Notes: a model not told the origin generated them from the sequence alone. DNA of 24,536 nucleotides from CAYZPB01 sp964480445 (GCA_964480445.1 CAYZPB010000010.1:1-24536), one strand, 5' to 3'. Positions 1 to 7,435 are shown, counted from the stretch's first letter. Translations and numbers: made by a program.

Positions 1-864
1 AGGGTCAAGCCCATAAATCTGTACAACTTCAAGTAAATCACTGTGAGCAATATCTTCTGGTAGAACAAGCCATGATCCATTAGAGTCTATGTCGTAACCA
101 AAGTGATTATATGGGTACCAGACTACATGGGAGCATTGAGTATATTTTAACTTGTCTGGAGTAGGGTTTTTGTCCCAGAGTAGGCCGACCGTAAGTCGAT
201 AGGGTATATCCAACAGATATTCTTCTGCAAAGCTAGCTATTTCCTCGGAAATTGTAGGGTCGTCCTCTTTTAGTCTAAGCATAATAAATGTCGGACGATT
301 GCGCCAGGTCTCTATATCGCGCAATTTTGAGCTCTGCCCTAAAGTAATGGCTTCAAGAACTTCGCCTTCCTCTGCATCTAGTATTAGTCCAGCATGGCCG
401 TGTCTCCAGCCGAATGTGTGAGCTGAGCTTCTGATTAAAATATATCCATTATCATAAGGTGCCAAATCGAAGGCGTTGATTGATTTGCCGGTATCATTTA
501 CTACATATTCATTTTTAACTAATTTCCAGCGGTTGATAATTGAAACATCACGCTTAGTGAAAAAGTTTTCTTGAAATCTAAGGATGGTCGAAGTGCCAAA
601 AATATTATCAGCAAGTATTTCATCGATTGCAGATATTCCAAGGCCAGTCTGAAAGAATAGTTCCTTGTAATCTGCGTCCGTAAGATATTCTTTTTCTAGA
701 ATAGCTGTGATGTCATTTTTATCATAGTCTGGATAGACATAACCATTAGATTTAAGAATCAGTACATTTATGTTATAAGCAATAAGTAAAAGAATAATTA
801 TAGCGATAATTACTATTAATATTTTTTTAGTTCTCTTTGAGAGACTTCGCTTTTGGGCAGTCAT
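1..864 (-). CDS. Membrane-anchored permuted papain-like cysteine hydrolase (YiiX/YebB-like), C-terminus cut by window edge
   Basis: The minus strand reads open from an ATG at 864 to the window edge: 288 codons, no stop. The first ~12 residues are basic (KRSLSKRTKK) and are followed by a hydrophobic segment at about residues 15-30, so the protein is probably a signal-anchored or exported cell-surface enzyme. The motif HGHAGLI (H157) and a later QCSHVVW (C244), followed by an NG-x-W-x-V-x-PEDI stretch near residues 266-272, match the layout of the permuted NlpC/P60-type papain fold (YaeF/YiiX, DUF830): catalytic His first, Cys later. C244 and H157 are my proposed catalytic pair. Family members are thought to cleave amide or thioester bonds in lipids or peptides; the substrate here is unknown. 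A GAGGTG ribosome binding site lies about 11 bases before the ATG. It is transcribed divergently from the DUF5320 cassette. The family call is from motif recognition only. Confidence 0.65.
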   Translation of the reverse strand, partial: MTAQKRSLSKRTKKILIVIIAIIILLLIAYNINVLILKSNGYVYPDYDKNDITAILEKEYLTDADYKELFFQTGLGISAIDEILADNIFGTSTILRFQENFFTKRDVSIINRWKLVKNEYVVNDTGKSINAFDLAPYDNGYILIRSSAHTFGWRHGHAGLILDAEEGEVLEAITLGQSSKLRDIETWRNRPTFIMLRLKEDDPTISEEIASFAEEYLLDIPYRLTVGLLWDKNPTPDKLKYTQCSHVVWYPYNHFGYDIDSNGSWLVLPEDIAHSDLLEVVQIYGLDP

Positions 865-907
865 AAATTTATAAACACCTCAATTTAAGCTGGATGATAA
901 CATTCAT

Positions 908-916
908 ATTATAGCA
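908..916 (-). promoter_or_regulatory. Extended -10 promoter for the YiiX-like hydrolase gene
   Basis: Read on the minus strand, TGCTATAAT is a perfect extended -10 element (TGn plus TATAAT), about 44 bases before the ATG at 864. No good -35 box is visible at 17-base spacing, which is usual for extended -10 promoters. The left arm of the 945-1014 inverted repeat lies some 30 bases upstream, so one regulator could affect both divergent units. Confidence 0.5.
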
Positions 917-944
917 TAGAATTATATTGACGAAGTATTTTTAG

Positions 945-1014
945 AATTAGTTATTGACATATATCTTTTATCTAGTATACTTTAGATGTAAGGGACATAT
1001 GTCAATAACTAATT
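945..1014. promoter_or_regulatory. Perfect 18-bp inverted repeat bracketing the DUF5320 promoter (candidate operator)
   Basis: The left arm AATTAGTTATTGACATAT (945-962) and right arm at 997-1014 are exact reverse complements, separated by 34 bases. The left arm contains the -35 box TTGACA; the right arm starts just after the expected transcription start. The right side also contains the palindrome GACATATGTC (994-1003), and the left side has a one-mismatch copy GACATATATC (956-965). Because the left arm lies upstream of the start site, it would not be in the transcript, so the repeat should act as DNA. Two sites for a dimeric repressor or redox/metal sensor is the simplest reading; the regulator is unknown. 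Confidence 0.6.
954..981 (+). promoter_or_regulatory. Sigma-A promoter of the DUF5320/Mrp/NifX cassette
   Basis: TTGACA (954-959) and TATACT (976-981) are spaced by 16 bases, close to the sigma-A consensus. The predicted start is near 988, giving a leader of about 50 bases before the ATG at 1037. It overlaps the 18-bp inverted repeat, which suggests tight control. Confidence 0.75.
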
Positions 1015-1036
1015 AAAATAAAAGGAGGTAATAAAT

Positions 1037-1324
1037 ATGGCTGGAAAAGATAGAACTGGACCATTAGGAGCTGGACCAATGACTGGAAGAGGGTTGGGTT
1101 ACTGCAATCCAAATATCAATCGAACTGAAGTTGGTTTAGGTGCAAGCCGTGGAGCAGGTCTTGGTTTAGGACGAGGTCGTGGCTGCGGAGCTGGCATGGG
1201 GCGTAGAGGCAGAGGCCTTGGCTTTTATCAAGCTGACCCAAAAACTCAAACAGAATTATTAATTGAAGAAAAAGAAATACTTGAAAATAGACTTAATCTG
1301 ATAAACGAAAGTTTAGAAGAATAA
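1037..1324 (+). CDS. DUF5320 domain-containing small glycine/arginine-rich protein
   Basis: A 95-residue protein preceded by AAAGGAGG eight bases before the ATG. The N-terminus (M-A-G-x-D-x-T-G-P-x-G-x-GPMTGR-G-x-G-x-C) is the signature of the DUF5320 family, found in anaerobic bacteria and archaea, usually beside NifX/NifB-like proteins and ferredoxin-type MinD ATPases, as here. Residues ~35-62 are a flexible Gly/Arg stretch with Cys50, and Cys23 sits in the family motif. The C-terminal ~27 residues are charged and look like a short amphipathic helix or coiled coil (EEKEILENRLNLINESLEE). Function is not established; the context points to metal or Fe-S cofactor handling. It is the first gene of the cassette and is followed by a hairpin terminator that may lower expression of the genes behind it. 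Confidence 0.85.
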   Translation: MAGKDRTGPLGAGPMTGRGLGYCNPNINRTEVGLGASRGAGLGLGRGRGCGAGMGRRGRGLGFYQADPKTQTELLIEEKEILENRLNLINESLEE

Positions 1325-1340
1325 TAAGTTGTTAAAGGAG

Positions 1341-1371
1341 TTGCAGGGGGACGCTCCTGCAATTTTTTTTT
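1341..1371 (+). terminator. Rho-independent terminator or attenuator after the DUF5320 gene
   Basis: TTGCAGG (1341-1347) pairs with CCTGCAA (1356-1362) around a short loop, followed directly by nine T residues. I see no convincing promoter between it and the next gene at 1441, so it probably allows partial read-through and gives the first gene higher expression than the rest. Confidence 0.75.
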
Positions 1372-1440
1372 AAAAATTTAAAAACTCTAAAGATGAAAGT
1401 ATCAATTAACAATTTAAATTAAATTTTGAGGAGGATTATA

Positions 1441-1809
1441 ATGAAAATTTCAATACCAGTAAATGACGATAATATGCAAGCAAGTGTATGCAGATCATTT
1501 GGGCGTGCTCCATATTTTCTTTTTTATGATACAGAAACGAATGAAGGCACTTTTTTAAAGAATAGTGCAGCAGATAGTCGTGGAGGCGCAGGAATTAAAG
1601 CAGCGCAAACGATTGTAGATAATAAAGCAGCTGCCTTGCTAACTCCTAGGTGTGGAGAAAATGCAGCTGAAGTTTTGCGAGCTGCCAATATAAAGCTATA
1701 TAAAACTATTGGCGACTCTATCGAAGATAATATTAAAGCTTATAATGATGGAAAACTAACCCTACTTAATGACATACATCCTGGGCTACATGACGACGGA
1801 GGGAAATGA
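1441..1809 (+). CDS. NifX/NifB-like (dinitrogenase iron-molybdenum cofactor family, MTH1175-like) protein
   Basis: A 122-residue protein starting MKISIPVND, with the family's beta-strand start, the FGRAP segment after a Cys, and a GGAGIKAAQ / LLTPRCGENA core typical of the NifX/NifB C-terminal domain, which in nitrogenase systems binds FeMo-cofactor precursors. No nitrogenase genes are in the window, so here it is one of the stand-alone anaerobe homologues of uncertain role, presumably binding an Fe-S or Mo cluster. I chose the ATG at 1441, six bases after a GAGGAGGA site, over an in-frame TTG at 1426 that lies in front of that site. It ends one base before the ATG of the next gene, implying translational coupling. 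A second family member lies at 3572-3928. Confidence 0.8.
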   Translation: MKISIPVNDDNMQASVCRSFGRAPYFLFYDTETNEGTFLKNSAADSRGGAGIKAAQTIVDNKAAALLTPRCGENAAEVLRAANIKLYKTIGDSIEDNIKAYNDGKLTLLNDIHPGLHDDGGK

Positions 1810-1810
1810 G

Positions 1811-2668
1811 ATGAAAATTGCCGTACTTAGTGGCAAAGGTGGTACAGGAAAAACGCTCGTATCTGTTAATCTAGCTTCAGTTGCCGGTAATTCTAAGTAT
1901 TTAGATTGCGATGTTGAGGAGCCTAATGGACATCTGTTTTTTAAGCCGAAAAATGTTACGTCAAGCGATGTGACGGTTAAAATACCAGTCGTTGATGATG
2001 AGCTTTGTAATGGCTGTCGAATCTGTGTTGATTTTTGTAAATTTAATGCCCTAGCTTATATAGGTGATAAACTGTATATATTTGAGGATCTTTGTCATTC
2101 ATGTGGGGGCTGCATTTTGCTATGTCCTGAAAAGGCTTTAACCGAAAAGGATTTAATAATTGGAAAAATAGAAAGAGGCAGATCGGAAGATGTTGAGGTT
2201 GTTACTGGTATTCTAAATACAGGACAAGTTTCCGGCGTTCCAATAATTGATGACATTTTGCGAGAAGATTTAAAAGCAGGGAAAACTAATTTTATTGACT
2301 GCCCGCCTGGAACAGCTTGTATCGTCATGGATAGCATTAGAGATGCAGATTATTGTGTGCTCGTAGCAGAACCAACTTTGTTTGGTGTGCATAATTTAGC
2401 CATGGTATATGAATTAGTAAAACTATTTGAAAAACCTCATGGTGTTGTTTTAAATAAATGTCTTAATGAAAAAAACCCAGCTGAAGAATTCTGCCTAAAA
2501 AATAAAATAAAGATATTAGGCAAAATAAACTATGATGAGGAATTAGGAAAATTGAATTCTAATGCGCTGATAGCTGCGCGAGTAAGTGATAAATATAACA
2601 AATTATTTGTTGATTTAATGCAAACCGTTGTTAAGGAGGTACATAATGAAAGAATTACTAATTCTTAG
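1811..2668 (+). CDS. MinD/Mrp-type P-loop ATPase with inserted 2x[4Fe-4S] ferredoxin domain (copy 1)
   Basis: A 285-residue protein. The deviant Walker A motif GKGGTGKT is at residues 8-15. Between the Walker A region and the rest of the ATPase lies a bacterial-type ferredoxin insert: C66-x2-C69-x2-C72-x3-C76 and C95-x2-C98-x2-C101-x3-C105-P, enough for two [4Fe-4S] clusters. The DCPPGT segment (~residues 171-176) is the usual Walker B/switch II region. These proteins (COG1149 type) pair with NifX/NifB-like proteins in anaerobes and are thought to assemble or move Fe-S clusters using ATP; the exact job is not established. The ATG at 1811 follows GACGACGGAGGG. Its end overlaps the start of copy 2 by 23 bases, so the two are probably made together and may form a heterodimer. 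Confidence 0.88.
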   Translation: MKIAVLSGKGGTGKTLVSVNLASVAGNSKYLDCDVEEPNGHLFFKPKNVTSSDVTVKIPVVDDELCNGCRICVDFCKFNALAYIGDKLYIFEDLCHSCGGCILLCPEKALTEKDLIIGKIERGRSEDVEVVTGILNTGQVSGVPIIDDILREDLKAGKTNFIDCPPGTACIVMDSIRDADYCVLVAEPTLFGVHNLAMVYELVKLFEKPHGVVLNKCLNEKNPAEEFCLKNKIKILGKINYDEELGKLNSNALIAARVSDKYNKLFVDLMQTVVKEVHNERITNS

Positions 2669-3521
2669 TGGTAAGGGTGGGACAGGCAAAACTACGATAG
2701 CGAGTGCTTTTATTAAACTTGCAGATAATAAAGCTTATGCAGATGTTGATGTTGATGCACCTAATTTACATTTAGTAATGGGTCAAGTTGTCGAGCCTAT
2801 ACGTACTGATTATTATGGTTTAGATAAAGCTGAGATAGATTTATCCTTGTGTACTGAATGTGATTTATGTAGGCAACATTGCCGTTTTAATGCAATTTCA
2901 TATAGTGATGTATATGAAGTCGATTATTATGCATGTGAAGGCTGTGGCGTCTGTGAAGTTATCTGCCCTGTAGAGGCAATTACCTTAAAACCTGCGATAG
3001 CTGGAGAACTAATGTTGTTTGAGGAGAATGAAGCAGTCTTTTCCACCGCTCAGCTTAGAATGGGGAGCGGTAATTCTGGGTTACTTGTAACGGATGTAAA
3101 AAAACAACTAAGGTCAGGGGTAGAGCGGCTAGACTTAGGAGTCGAATATGCAATAATAGATGGTTCTCCTGGAATTGGGTGTCCAGTAATCGCGTCTCTT
3201 AATGGTGTTGCTATGGTTCTGATAGTTGCGGAACCTTCTATATCGGGAATAAGTGATATGGAACGTATTATAAAAACTGCTCAAGGTTTTCAGTCCAAAA
3301 TAGCGATTTGTATTAATAAATATGATACAAACATTGAGAACACTGAAAAAATAAAAGCTTATTGCGAAGATAATAATTTGCCCTTTGTAGGTGAAATTCC
3401 TTATGATAAAGCAGCTGTAAGGGCAATCAATCGAGGACAAACTATTGTGGATATAAAAAGCTCATCGGGCGAAGCTGTAAAAGAGGTTTTTGTAAAGACA
3501 ATCAAAATACTTTTTGACTAA
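2646..3521 (+). CDS. MinD/Mrp-type P-loop ATPase with inserted 2x[4Fe-4S] ferredoxin domain (copy 2)
   Basis: A 291-residue paralogue of the preceding gene. Walker A GKGGTGKT is at residues 9-16, and the ferredoxin insert has C69-x2-C72-x2-C75-x3-C79 and C97-x2-C100-x2-C103-x3-C107-P. The switch II region reads DGSPGIGCP, slightly different from DCPPGT in copy 1. The ATG at 2646 is preceded by AAGGAGG at good spacing, which decides it over an upstream in-frame TTG at 2628. The gene overlaps copy 1 by 23 bases. Tandem pairs of diverged copies are common in Clostridia and archaea and suggest an obligate heterodimer; that is inference here. Confidence 0.88.
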   Translation: MKELLILSGKGGTGKTTIASAFIKLADNKAYADVDVDAPNLHLVMGQVVEPIRTDYYGLDKAEIDLSLCTECDLCRQHCRFNAISYSDVYEVDYYACEGCGVCEVICPVEAITLKPAIAGELMLFEENEAVFSTAQLRMGSGNSGLLVTDVKKQLRSGVERLDLGVEYAIIDGSPGIGCPVIASLNGVAMVLIVAEPSISGISDMERIIKTAQGFQSKIAICINKYDTNIENTEKIKAYCEDNNLPFVGEIPYDKAAVRAINRGQTIVDIKSSSGEAVKEVFVKTIKILFD

Positions 3522-3571
3522 GAGTAAGACAGGTATTTGTTAATATAGATAATTAAAATGGAGGAATAATT

Positions 3572-3928
3572 ATGAAAATAGCGGTAGCAAGTGAAGGAAG
3601 AACTGTTAGTGATCATTTTGGATATTGTGAACGTTTTAATATTTTTGAAATTAAAAACAACAAAATTGTTTCTAGTGAATCTGTTCTAAGCCCAGGACAC
3701 AAACCTGGTGTCTTACCTAATTTTTTACATGATATAGGAGTAAGCCTTATTATATCTGGTGGTATGGGTGTGGGTGCATTAGAAATTTTCAATGAATTAA
3801 ATATAGAGGTTATAACTGGTGTTAGTGGTAATGTTGAAGAAATAGTAAAAAAGTATCTAGCAGGTGAAATCCAAATTAGCGATGAAGCTTGCCGTGAACA
3901 TAGTCACCACGGTGAAAAAAGCAACTAA
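3572..3928 (+). CDS. NifX/NifB-like (dinitrogenase iron-molybdenum cofactor family) protein, second copy
   Basis: A 118-residue protein starting MKIAVASEG with the VSDHFGYCERF motif of the NifX/NifB-like family and the IISGGMGVGALEIF core. Sequence after the domain ends in a His-rich tail (CREHSHHGEK), which could help bind metal. It differs clearly from the copy at 1441: that one carries a Cys before FGR, whereas this has DHFGYC. A good site (GGAGG) sits eight bases before the ATG. It is the last gene of the cassette, 50 bases after the second ATPase, and is followed by a terminator. No nitrogenase structural genes are present, so a role in nitrogen fixation is not implied. Confidence 0.82.
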   Translation: MKIAVASEGRTVSDHFGYCERFNIFEIKNNKIVSSESVLSPGHKPGVLPNFLHDIGVSLIISGGMGVGALEIFNELNIEVITGVSGNVEEIVKKYLAGEIQISDEACREHSHHGEKSN

Positions 3929-3950
3929 ATTCAATATTTGTTATATAAAT

Positions 3951-3997
3951 AAAGACGGGGAAATGCCTTTAGCCATTCCTCGTCTTTTAAATTTTTT
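3951..3997. terminator. Bidirectional rho-independent terminator between the NifX-like gene and rpsT
   Basis: AAAGACGGGGAAATG (3951-3965) pairs with CATTCCTCGTCTTT (3974-3987), with one G-U pair and one bulged A. Plus-strand T runs follow (TTTT, then TTTTTT to 3997). In the other direction the stem is also followed by an AT-rich tract. It lies between convergent genes and probably serves both. Confidence 0.75.
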
Positions 3998-4277
3998 ATA
4001 TTGTGGGCTCTTCTTTAATTAATTCGTTGTATTTGCGTGCAATTTGTGATTTTTTTCTAGCTGCTTTGTTCTTTTTAATTAAGCCTTTCGTTACTGCTTT
4101 ATCAATACGCTTTGTTGCTGTTGCAAGTGTTTCTCCAGCTAGTTCAATGTCTTTATTTTCAACAGCTGCTTCAAAATTATAAATCGAAGTACGAAGTGCT
4201 GATTTTTGCGCTGTATTCTGAATTCGTTTTTTATCATTAATTCTGACGCGTTTAATTGCTGATTTAATATTTGGCAT
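3996..4277 (-). CDS. rpsT: 30S ribosomal protein S20
   Basis: A 93-residue basic protein starting MPNIKSAIKRV with the family pattern N-x-KRIQN, an Ala/Lys-rich helical body, and VTKGLIKKNKAARKKSQIA near the C-terminus. S20 binds 16S rRNA in the 30S body. I chose the ATG at 4277 because GGAGGTGAC sits just before it; the longer reading from 4316 would add 13 non-homologous residues. It is divergent from lepA, which is a common Firmicutes arrangement, but the usual gpr and spoIIP genes between the two are absent. Confidence 0.96.
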   Translation of the reverse strand: MPNIKSAIKRVRINDKKRIQNTAQKSALRTSIYNFEAAVENKDIELAGETLATATKRIDKAVTKGLIKKNKAARKKSQIARKYNELIKEEPTI

Positions 4278-4317
4278 TACAGTCACCTCCTCAGAATAAC
4301 CCATTCTAACTTGCAAT

Positions 4318-4346
4318 AATATAGCACATTGTTATCAATAAAGCAA
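4318..4346 (-). promoter_or_regulatory. rpsT promoter
   Basis: On the minus strand TTGCTT (4346-4341) and TATATT (4323-4318) are spaced by exactly 17 bases, with the start codon about 40 bases beyond. It matches sigma-A consensus in 4 of 6 and 5 of 6 positions. Confidence 0.6.
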
Positions 4347-4372
4347 GAAAAGCCACGAGCTTCTCCTTATAT

Positions 4373-4399
4373 TGTTTATCGATTATTTTCTGATATAAT
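4373..4399 (+). promoter_or_regulatory. lepA promoter, extended -10
   Basis: TGATATAAT (4391-4399) is an extended -10 with a perfect TATAAT. A possible -35, TTGTTT (4373-4378), is at 15-base spacing, a little short. It drives lepA-hemW, with the ATG 37 bases downstream. Confidence 0.65.
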
Positions 4400-4436
4400 A
4401 AGTTGAATAACTGTTAACTAGGCTAGGAGGCTATTA

Positions 4437-6251
4437 ATGTCTATCGAGAATCGACAGCATAGAATTCGAAACTTTTCAATTATTGCCCATATTGACCATG
4501 GCAAATCAACACTTGCCGATCGGATATTGGAACTTGCCGGAGCAGTTGAAGAGCGTAATATGGAAGCTCAACTGCTTGATCATATGGACCTGGAGCGCGA
4601 GCGTGGTATCACGATTAAGCTGCAGGCAGTTCAACTTACCTATAAAGCGCTTGACGGTGAGGACTATTATTTAAATTTAATTGATACACCAGGGCACGTC
4701 GACTTTACCTATGAGGTGTCACGCTCACTTGCAGCCTGTGAAGGTGCAGTTTTGGTAGTTGACGCTGTACAAGGGATTGAGGCGCAGACAATGGCCAATG
4801 TATATTTAGCATTAGAGAATGATTTAGAAATCGTACCAGTGATTAACAAAATTGACTTACCTGCCGCCGATCCCGAGCGCATAAAAAAGGAGATCGAAAA
4901 TATAATAGGTCTGGACGCCTCTGAGGCTGTACTGGCATCGGCTAAAGATGGCATTGGCATCAGAGAGATACTGGAACAGATTGTGGAAAAAGTTCCAGCA
5001 CCGAGTGGATCCATTGATGAACCATTACAAGCATTAATTTTTGACTCGCACTATGATCAGTATAGGGGAGTAGTAGCTTATACAAGAATTGTTAATGGTG
5101 CAGTCCGCCCGGGAATGCACATTAAAATGATGAGTACAAACAAGACTTTTGAAGTAAATGAAGTAGGGGTTTTTAGGCCGCAGATGACAGCGACTAAAGA
5201 ATTGGTCGTTGGTGATGTTGGTTTTGTAATTGCTACGGTGAAGAATGTAAAGGATACTAACGTCGGTGATACAATTACTGATGCGACAAGGCCAGCGGCA
5301 AAACCACTGCCTGGCTATCGTCGTGTTAATCCGATGGTTTATTGTGGTCTTTATCCGATAGAAACGAATCAATATACAGCTTTACGCGAAGCCCTAGAGC
5401 GACTTGAGTTAAACGACAGTGCATTAGAATATGAACCTGAGACGTCACAAGCCCTGGGCTTTGGATTTCGTTGTGGTTTTTTAGGGCTCCTTCACATGGA
5501 GATAATCCAAGAAAGGATTGAACGGGAGTTTGGCATCGACCTAATTACAACTACTCCAAGTGTTGTTTATCATGTTTATACAACTAAAGGCGAAAAGAAG
5601 CTAGTGGAAAATCCTAGTTTTATGCCAGAACCAGTATTCATTGAGCGCATTGAGGAGCCGTATGTAAAGGCGAAAATTCTTGTGCCGAACGAATATGTTG
5701 GTCCTGTTATGGAACTATGTCAGCGTAAGCGTGGTGAATATCTTGATATGCAGTATTTGGATCATATTCGGGTCCAGCTCAGTTACGCTATGCCATTATC
5801 GGAGATAATTTATGATTTTTTTGACCAGCTTAAATCACACACTCGCGGCTATGCCTCACTTGATTATGAGCTCACTGGTTATCGGCCATCACAACTTGTG
5901 AAGATAGATATACTTTTAAATAATGAAAAAGTTGATGCACTCTCCTTTATTACGCATAAAGATAACGCTCAGCAGCGCGGAAGGTTAATTACTGAGAGGC
6001 TACGCAAACTAATTCCACGCCAGATGTTTGAAGTACCAATCCAGGCTGCGATTGGGAATAAAATTGTTGCGCGGGAGAATATTAGTGCACTTAAAAAAGA
6101 TGTTACCGCACGGTGCTATGGCGGCGACGTTTCACGTAAACGAAAGTTGCTTGATAAACAGAAGGAGGGCAAAAAACGCATGAAGTCAATCGGTTCTGTT
6201 GAAGTTCCACAGGAGGCTTTTATGTCCTTGCTGAAGATGGACAGCGAATAA
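4437..6251 (+). CDS. lepA: Elongation factor 4 (LepA), ribosome-associated GTPase
   Basis: A 604-residue protein, the normal length for EF4. The G1 loop is AHIDHGKST (residues 17-25), followed by DTPGH (G3) and NKIDLP (G4). The EF-G-like domains II, III and V follow, and the LepA-specific C-terminal domain ends with GGDVSRKRKLL and the KEGKKRMKSIGSVEVPQEAF signature. EF4 acts on ribosomes during stress or initiation/biogenesis. It starts at an ATG with AGGAGG upstream and is followed one base after its stop by hemW, as in most Firmicutes. Confidence 0.97.
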   Translation: MSIENRQHRIRNFSIIAHIDHGKSTLADRILELAGAVEERNMEAQLLDHMDLERERGITIKLQAVQLTYKALDGEDYYLNLIDTPGHVDFTYEVSRSLAACEGAVLVVDAVQGIEAQTMANVYLALENDLEIVPVINKIDLPAADPERIKKEIENIIGLDASEAVLASAKDGIGIREILEQIVEKVPAPSGSIDEPLQALIFDSHYDQYRGVVAYTRIVNGAVRPGMHIKMMSTNKTFEVNEVGVFRPQMTATKELVVGDVGFVIATVKNVKDTNVGDTITDATRPAAKPLPGYRRVNPMVYCGLYPIETNQYTALREALERLELNDSALEYEPETSQALGFGFRCGFLGLLHMEIIQERIEREFGIDLITTTPSVVYHVYTTKGEKKLVENPSFMPEPVFIERIEEPYVKAKILVPNEYVGPVMELCQRKRGEYLDMQYLDHIRVQLSYAMPLSEIIYDFFDQLKSHTRGYASLDYELTGYRPSQLVKIDILLNNEKVDALSFITHKDNAQQRGRLITERLRKLIPRQMFEVPIQAAIGNKIVARENISALKKDVTARCYGGDVSRKRKLLDKQKEGKKRMKSIGSVEVPQEAFMSLLKMDSE

Positions 6252-6252
6252 G

Positions 6253-7380
6253 ATGGCTAAGTCGTTATATGTTCACCTCCCTTTCTGTGAACGCAAGTGT
6301 GGCTACTGTGATTTTAACTCCTTGGCTAACAGTAAGTATTTAATTGATGATTATTTAACTGCATTAGCACTTGAACTTAAGCTGTTAAGCAAAGAGAATA
6401 AGGATGAACCGCTTTCAACGATTTATATTGGTGGCGGAACACCAACAATTCTCTCTGCTGAGCAGCTTACTATTATGTTTGCAACAATTGCGGATAGTTT
6501 TCCACTAGATAGTCGCTTAGAATATACGATTGAAGCTAATCCCGGTACGCTAACAAAGAAGAAGATAGCAGCAATCAAATCAGCACAAGTCAACCGCGTC
6601 AGTCTTGGGGCCCAAGCTTTTCAAAGCAAGCTATTATGTGAGCTAGGGAGGATTCATAATGTTTCGGAGATTTACCAAGCTGTTGAGCTGTTACGTTTAG
6701 CTGGGATAGATAACCTTAGTCTAGATTTAATGTTTGGAATTCCCAAACAGACAATTGCTGATTTAAAAGCAAGCTTGGACGAAGTAGTCGCATTGGAAGT
6801 TCCGCATCTCTCCGTTTATAGTCTGACAGTAGAGGAAGGGACTAGCTTTTATAAAATGCAACAAGAGGGCAGGCTGACTTTACCTAATGAATCAGAAGAG
6901 CTAGCGATGTTCTTATTAACAATTGAACAACTAGCTAAAGCGGGTTACGAGCGCTATGAGATTAGTAGTTATGCTAAGCCTGGCTTTAAGTCGCGCCATA
7001 ATCAGACCTATTGGTTAAACAAGGAATATCTTGGAGCAGGAGCTGGTGCGCATGGCTATATAAATGGTATGCGATATGCTAACCAATCAAACGTCGCTTC
7101 CTATATTGGAAACTTAACAGGCAATCAGCGGGTTGATTGTCACAGATTAACTTTGCAGGAGCAGAAGGAGAATACGATGATTCTGGGACTGCGCATGCTT
7201 GCGGGAGTGAGCTTGGCTGATTATCAAGAACGTTATAAATCCGAATTAAGGGAGGATTTTGCTGAAGCGATTAAACTTTTACAAGCACAGGATTTGATAA
7301 CAATTGATTCGGAACGGATCAAACTGACAGAAAAAGGGTTGCTTTTTAGTAATCGGGCTGTTATTGAATTTATAGAATAA
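6253..7380 (+). CDS. hemW: Radical SAM heme chaperone HemW (HemN-like, not coproporphyrinogen dehydrogenase)
   Basis: A 375-residue protein. The radical-SAM motif is C12-ERK-C16-GY-C19-D-F; the residue after is Phe21, where true HemN has an extra Cys, so this is HemW, a heme-binding chaperone. The IYIGGGTPT motif (~56-64), EANPGT and the SLGAQAFQ stretch are typical of the family, as is the C-terminal HemN domain. Length matches HemW (~375-380), shorter than HemN (~450). It starts one base after lepA stops and is probably cotranscribed and coupled. It may also reflect older annotation as hemN; the Cys spacing settles this. Confidence 0.93.
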   Translation: MAKSLYVHLPFCERKCGYCDFNSLANSKYLIDDYLTALALELKLLSKENKDEPLSTIYIGGGTPTILSAEQLTIMFATIADSFPLDSRLEYTIEANPGTLTKKKIAAIKSAQVNRVSLGAQAFQSKLLCELGRIHNVSEIYQAVELLRLAGIDNLSLDLMFGIPKQTIADLKASLDEVVALEVPHLSVYSLTVEEGTSFYKMQQEGRLTLPNESEELAMFLLTIEQLAKAGYERYEISSYAKPGFKSRHNQTYWLNKEYLGAGAGAHGYINGMRYANQSNVASYIGNLTGNQRVDCHRLTLQEQKENTMILGLRMLAGVSLADYQERYKSELREDFAEAIKLLQAQDLITIDSERIKLTEKGLLFSNRAVIEFIE

Positions 7381-7406
7381 CGATACATTTTCTTCAGTCA
7401 AAATGA

Positions 7407-7435
7407 TTGACAAGCACATACAATTTTGGTAAATT
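7407..7435 (+). promoter_or_regulatory. Promoter of the hrcA heat-shock operon
   Basis: A perfect TTGACA (7407-7412) and TAAATT (7430-7435) are 17 bases apart. The predicted start is near 7442, directly in front of CIRCE, so HrcA bound there would block initiation or early elongation. Confidence 0.75.

Noticed and set aside
945..1014. Inverted repeat as transposon ends or an RNA hairpin
   Set aside because: There is no transposase or room for one between the arms, and the left arm is upstream of the predicted transcription start, so it would not be transcribed with the right arm.
1426..1440. Longer starts for genes at 1441, 1811, 2646, 4277, 13216 and 16512
   Set aside because: In each case the upstream codon lies in or before the ribosome binding site and the added residues do not match the family; the nearer ATG has good spacing.
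2095..2337. Minus-strand ORFs such as this one and others inside dnaK, lepA and dnaJ
   Set aside because: They lie opposite clear conserved genes, have no ribosome binding sites and no family features.
1441..3928. Nitrogenase or nif operon
   Set aside because: No nifH, nifD, nifK or nifB is present. The ATPases have ferredoxin inserts and are the MinD/Mrp type, and the NifX-like proteins are the stand-alone anaerobe type.
6253..7380. Oxygen-independent coproporphyrinogen III dehydrogenase (HemN)
   Set aside because: The fourth Cys after the radical-SAM motif is missing (Phe21) and the protein is short, which fits HemW.
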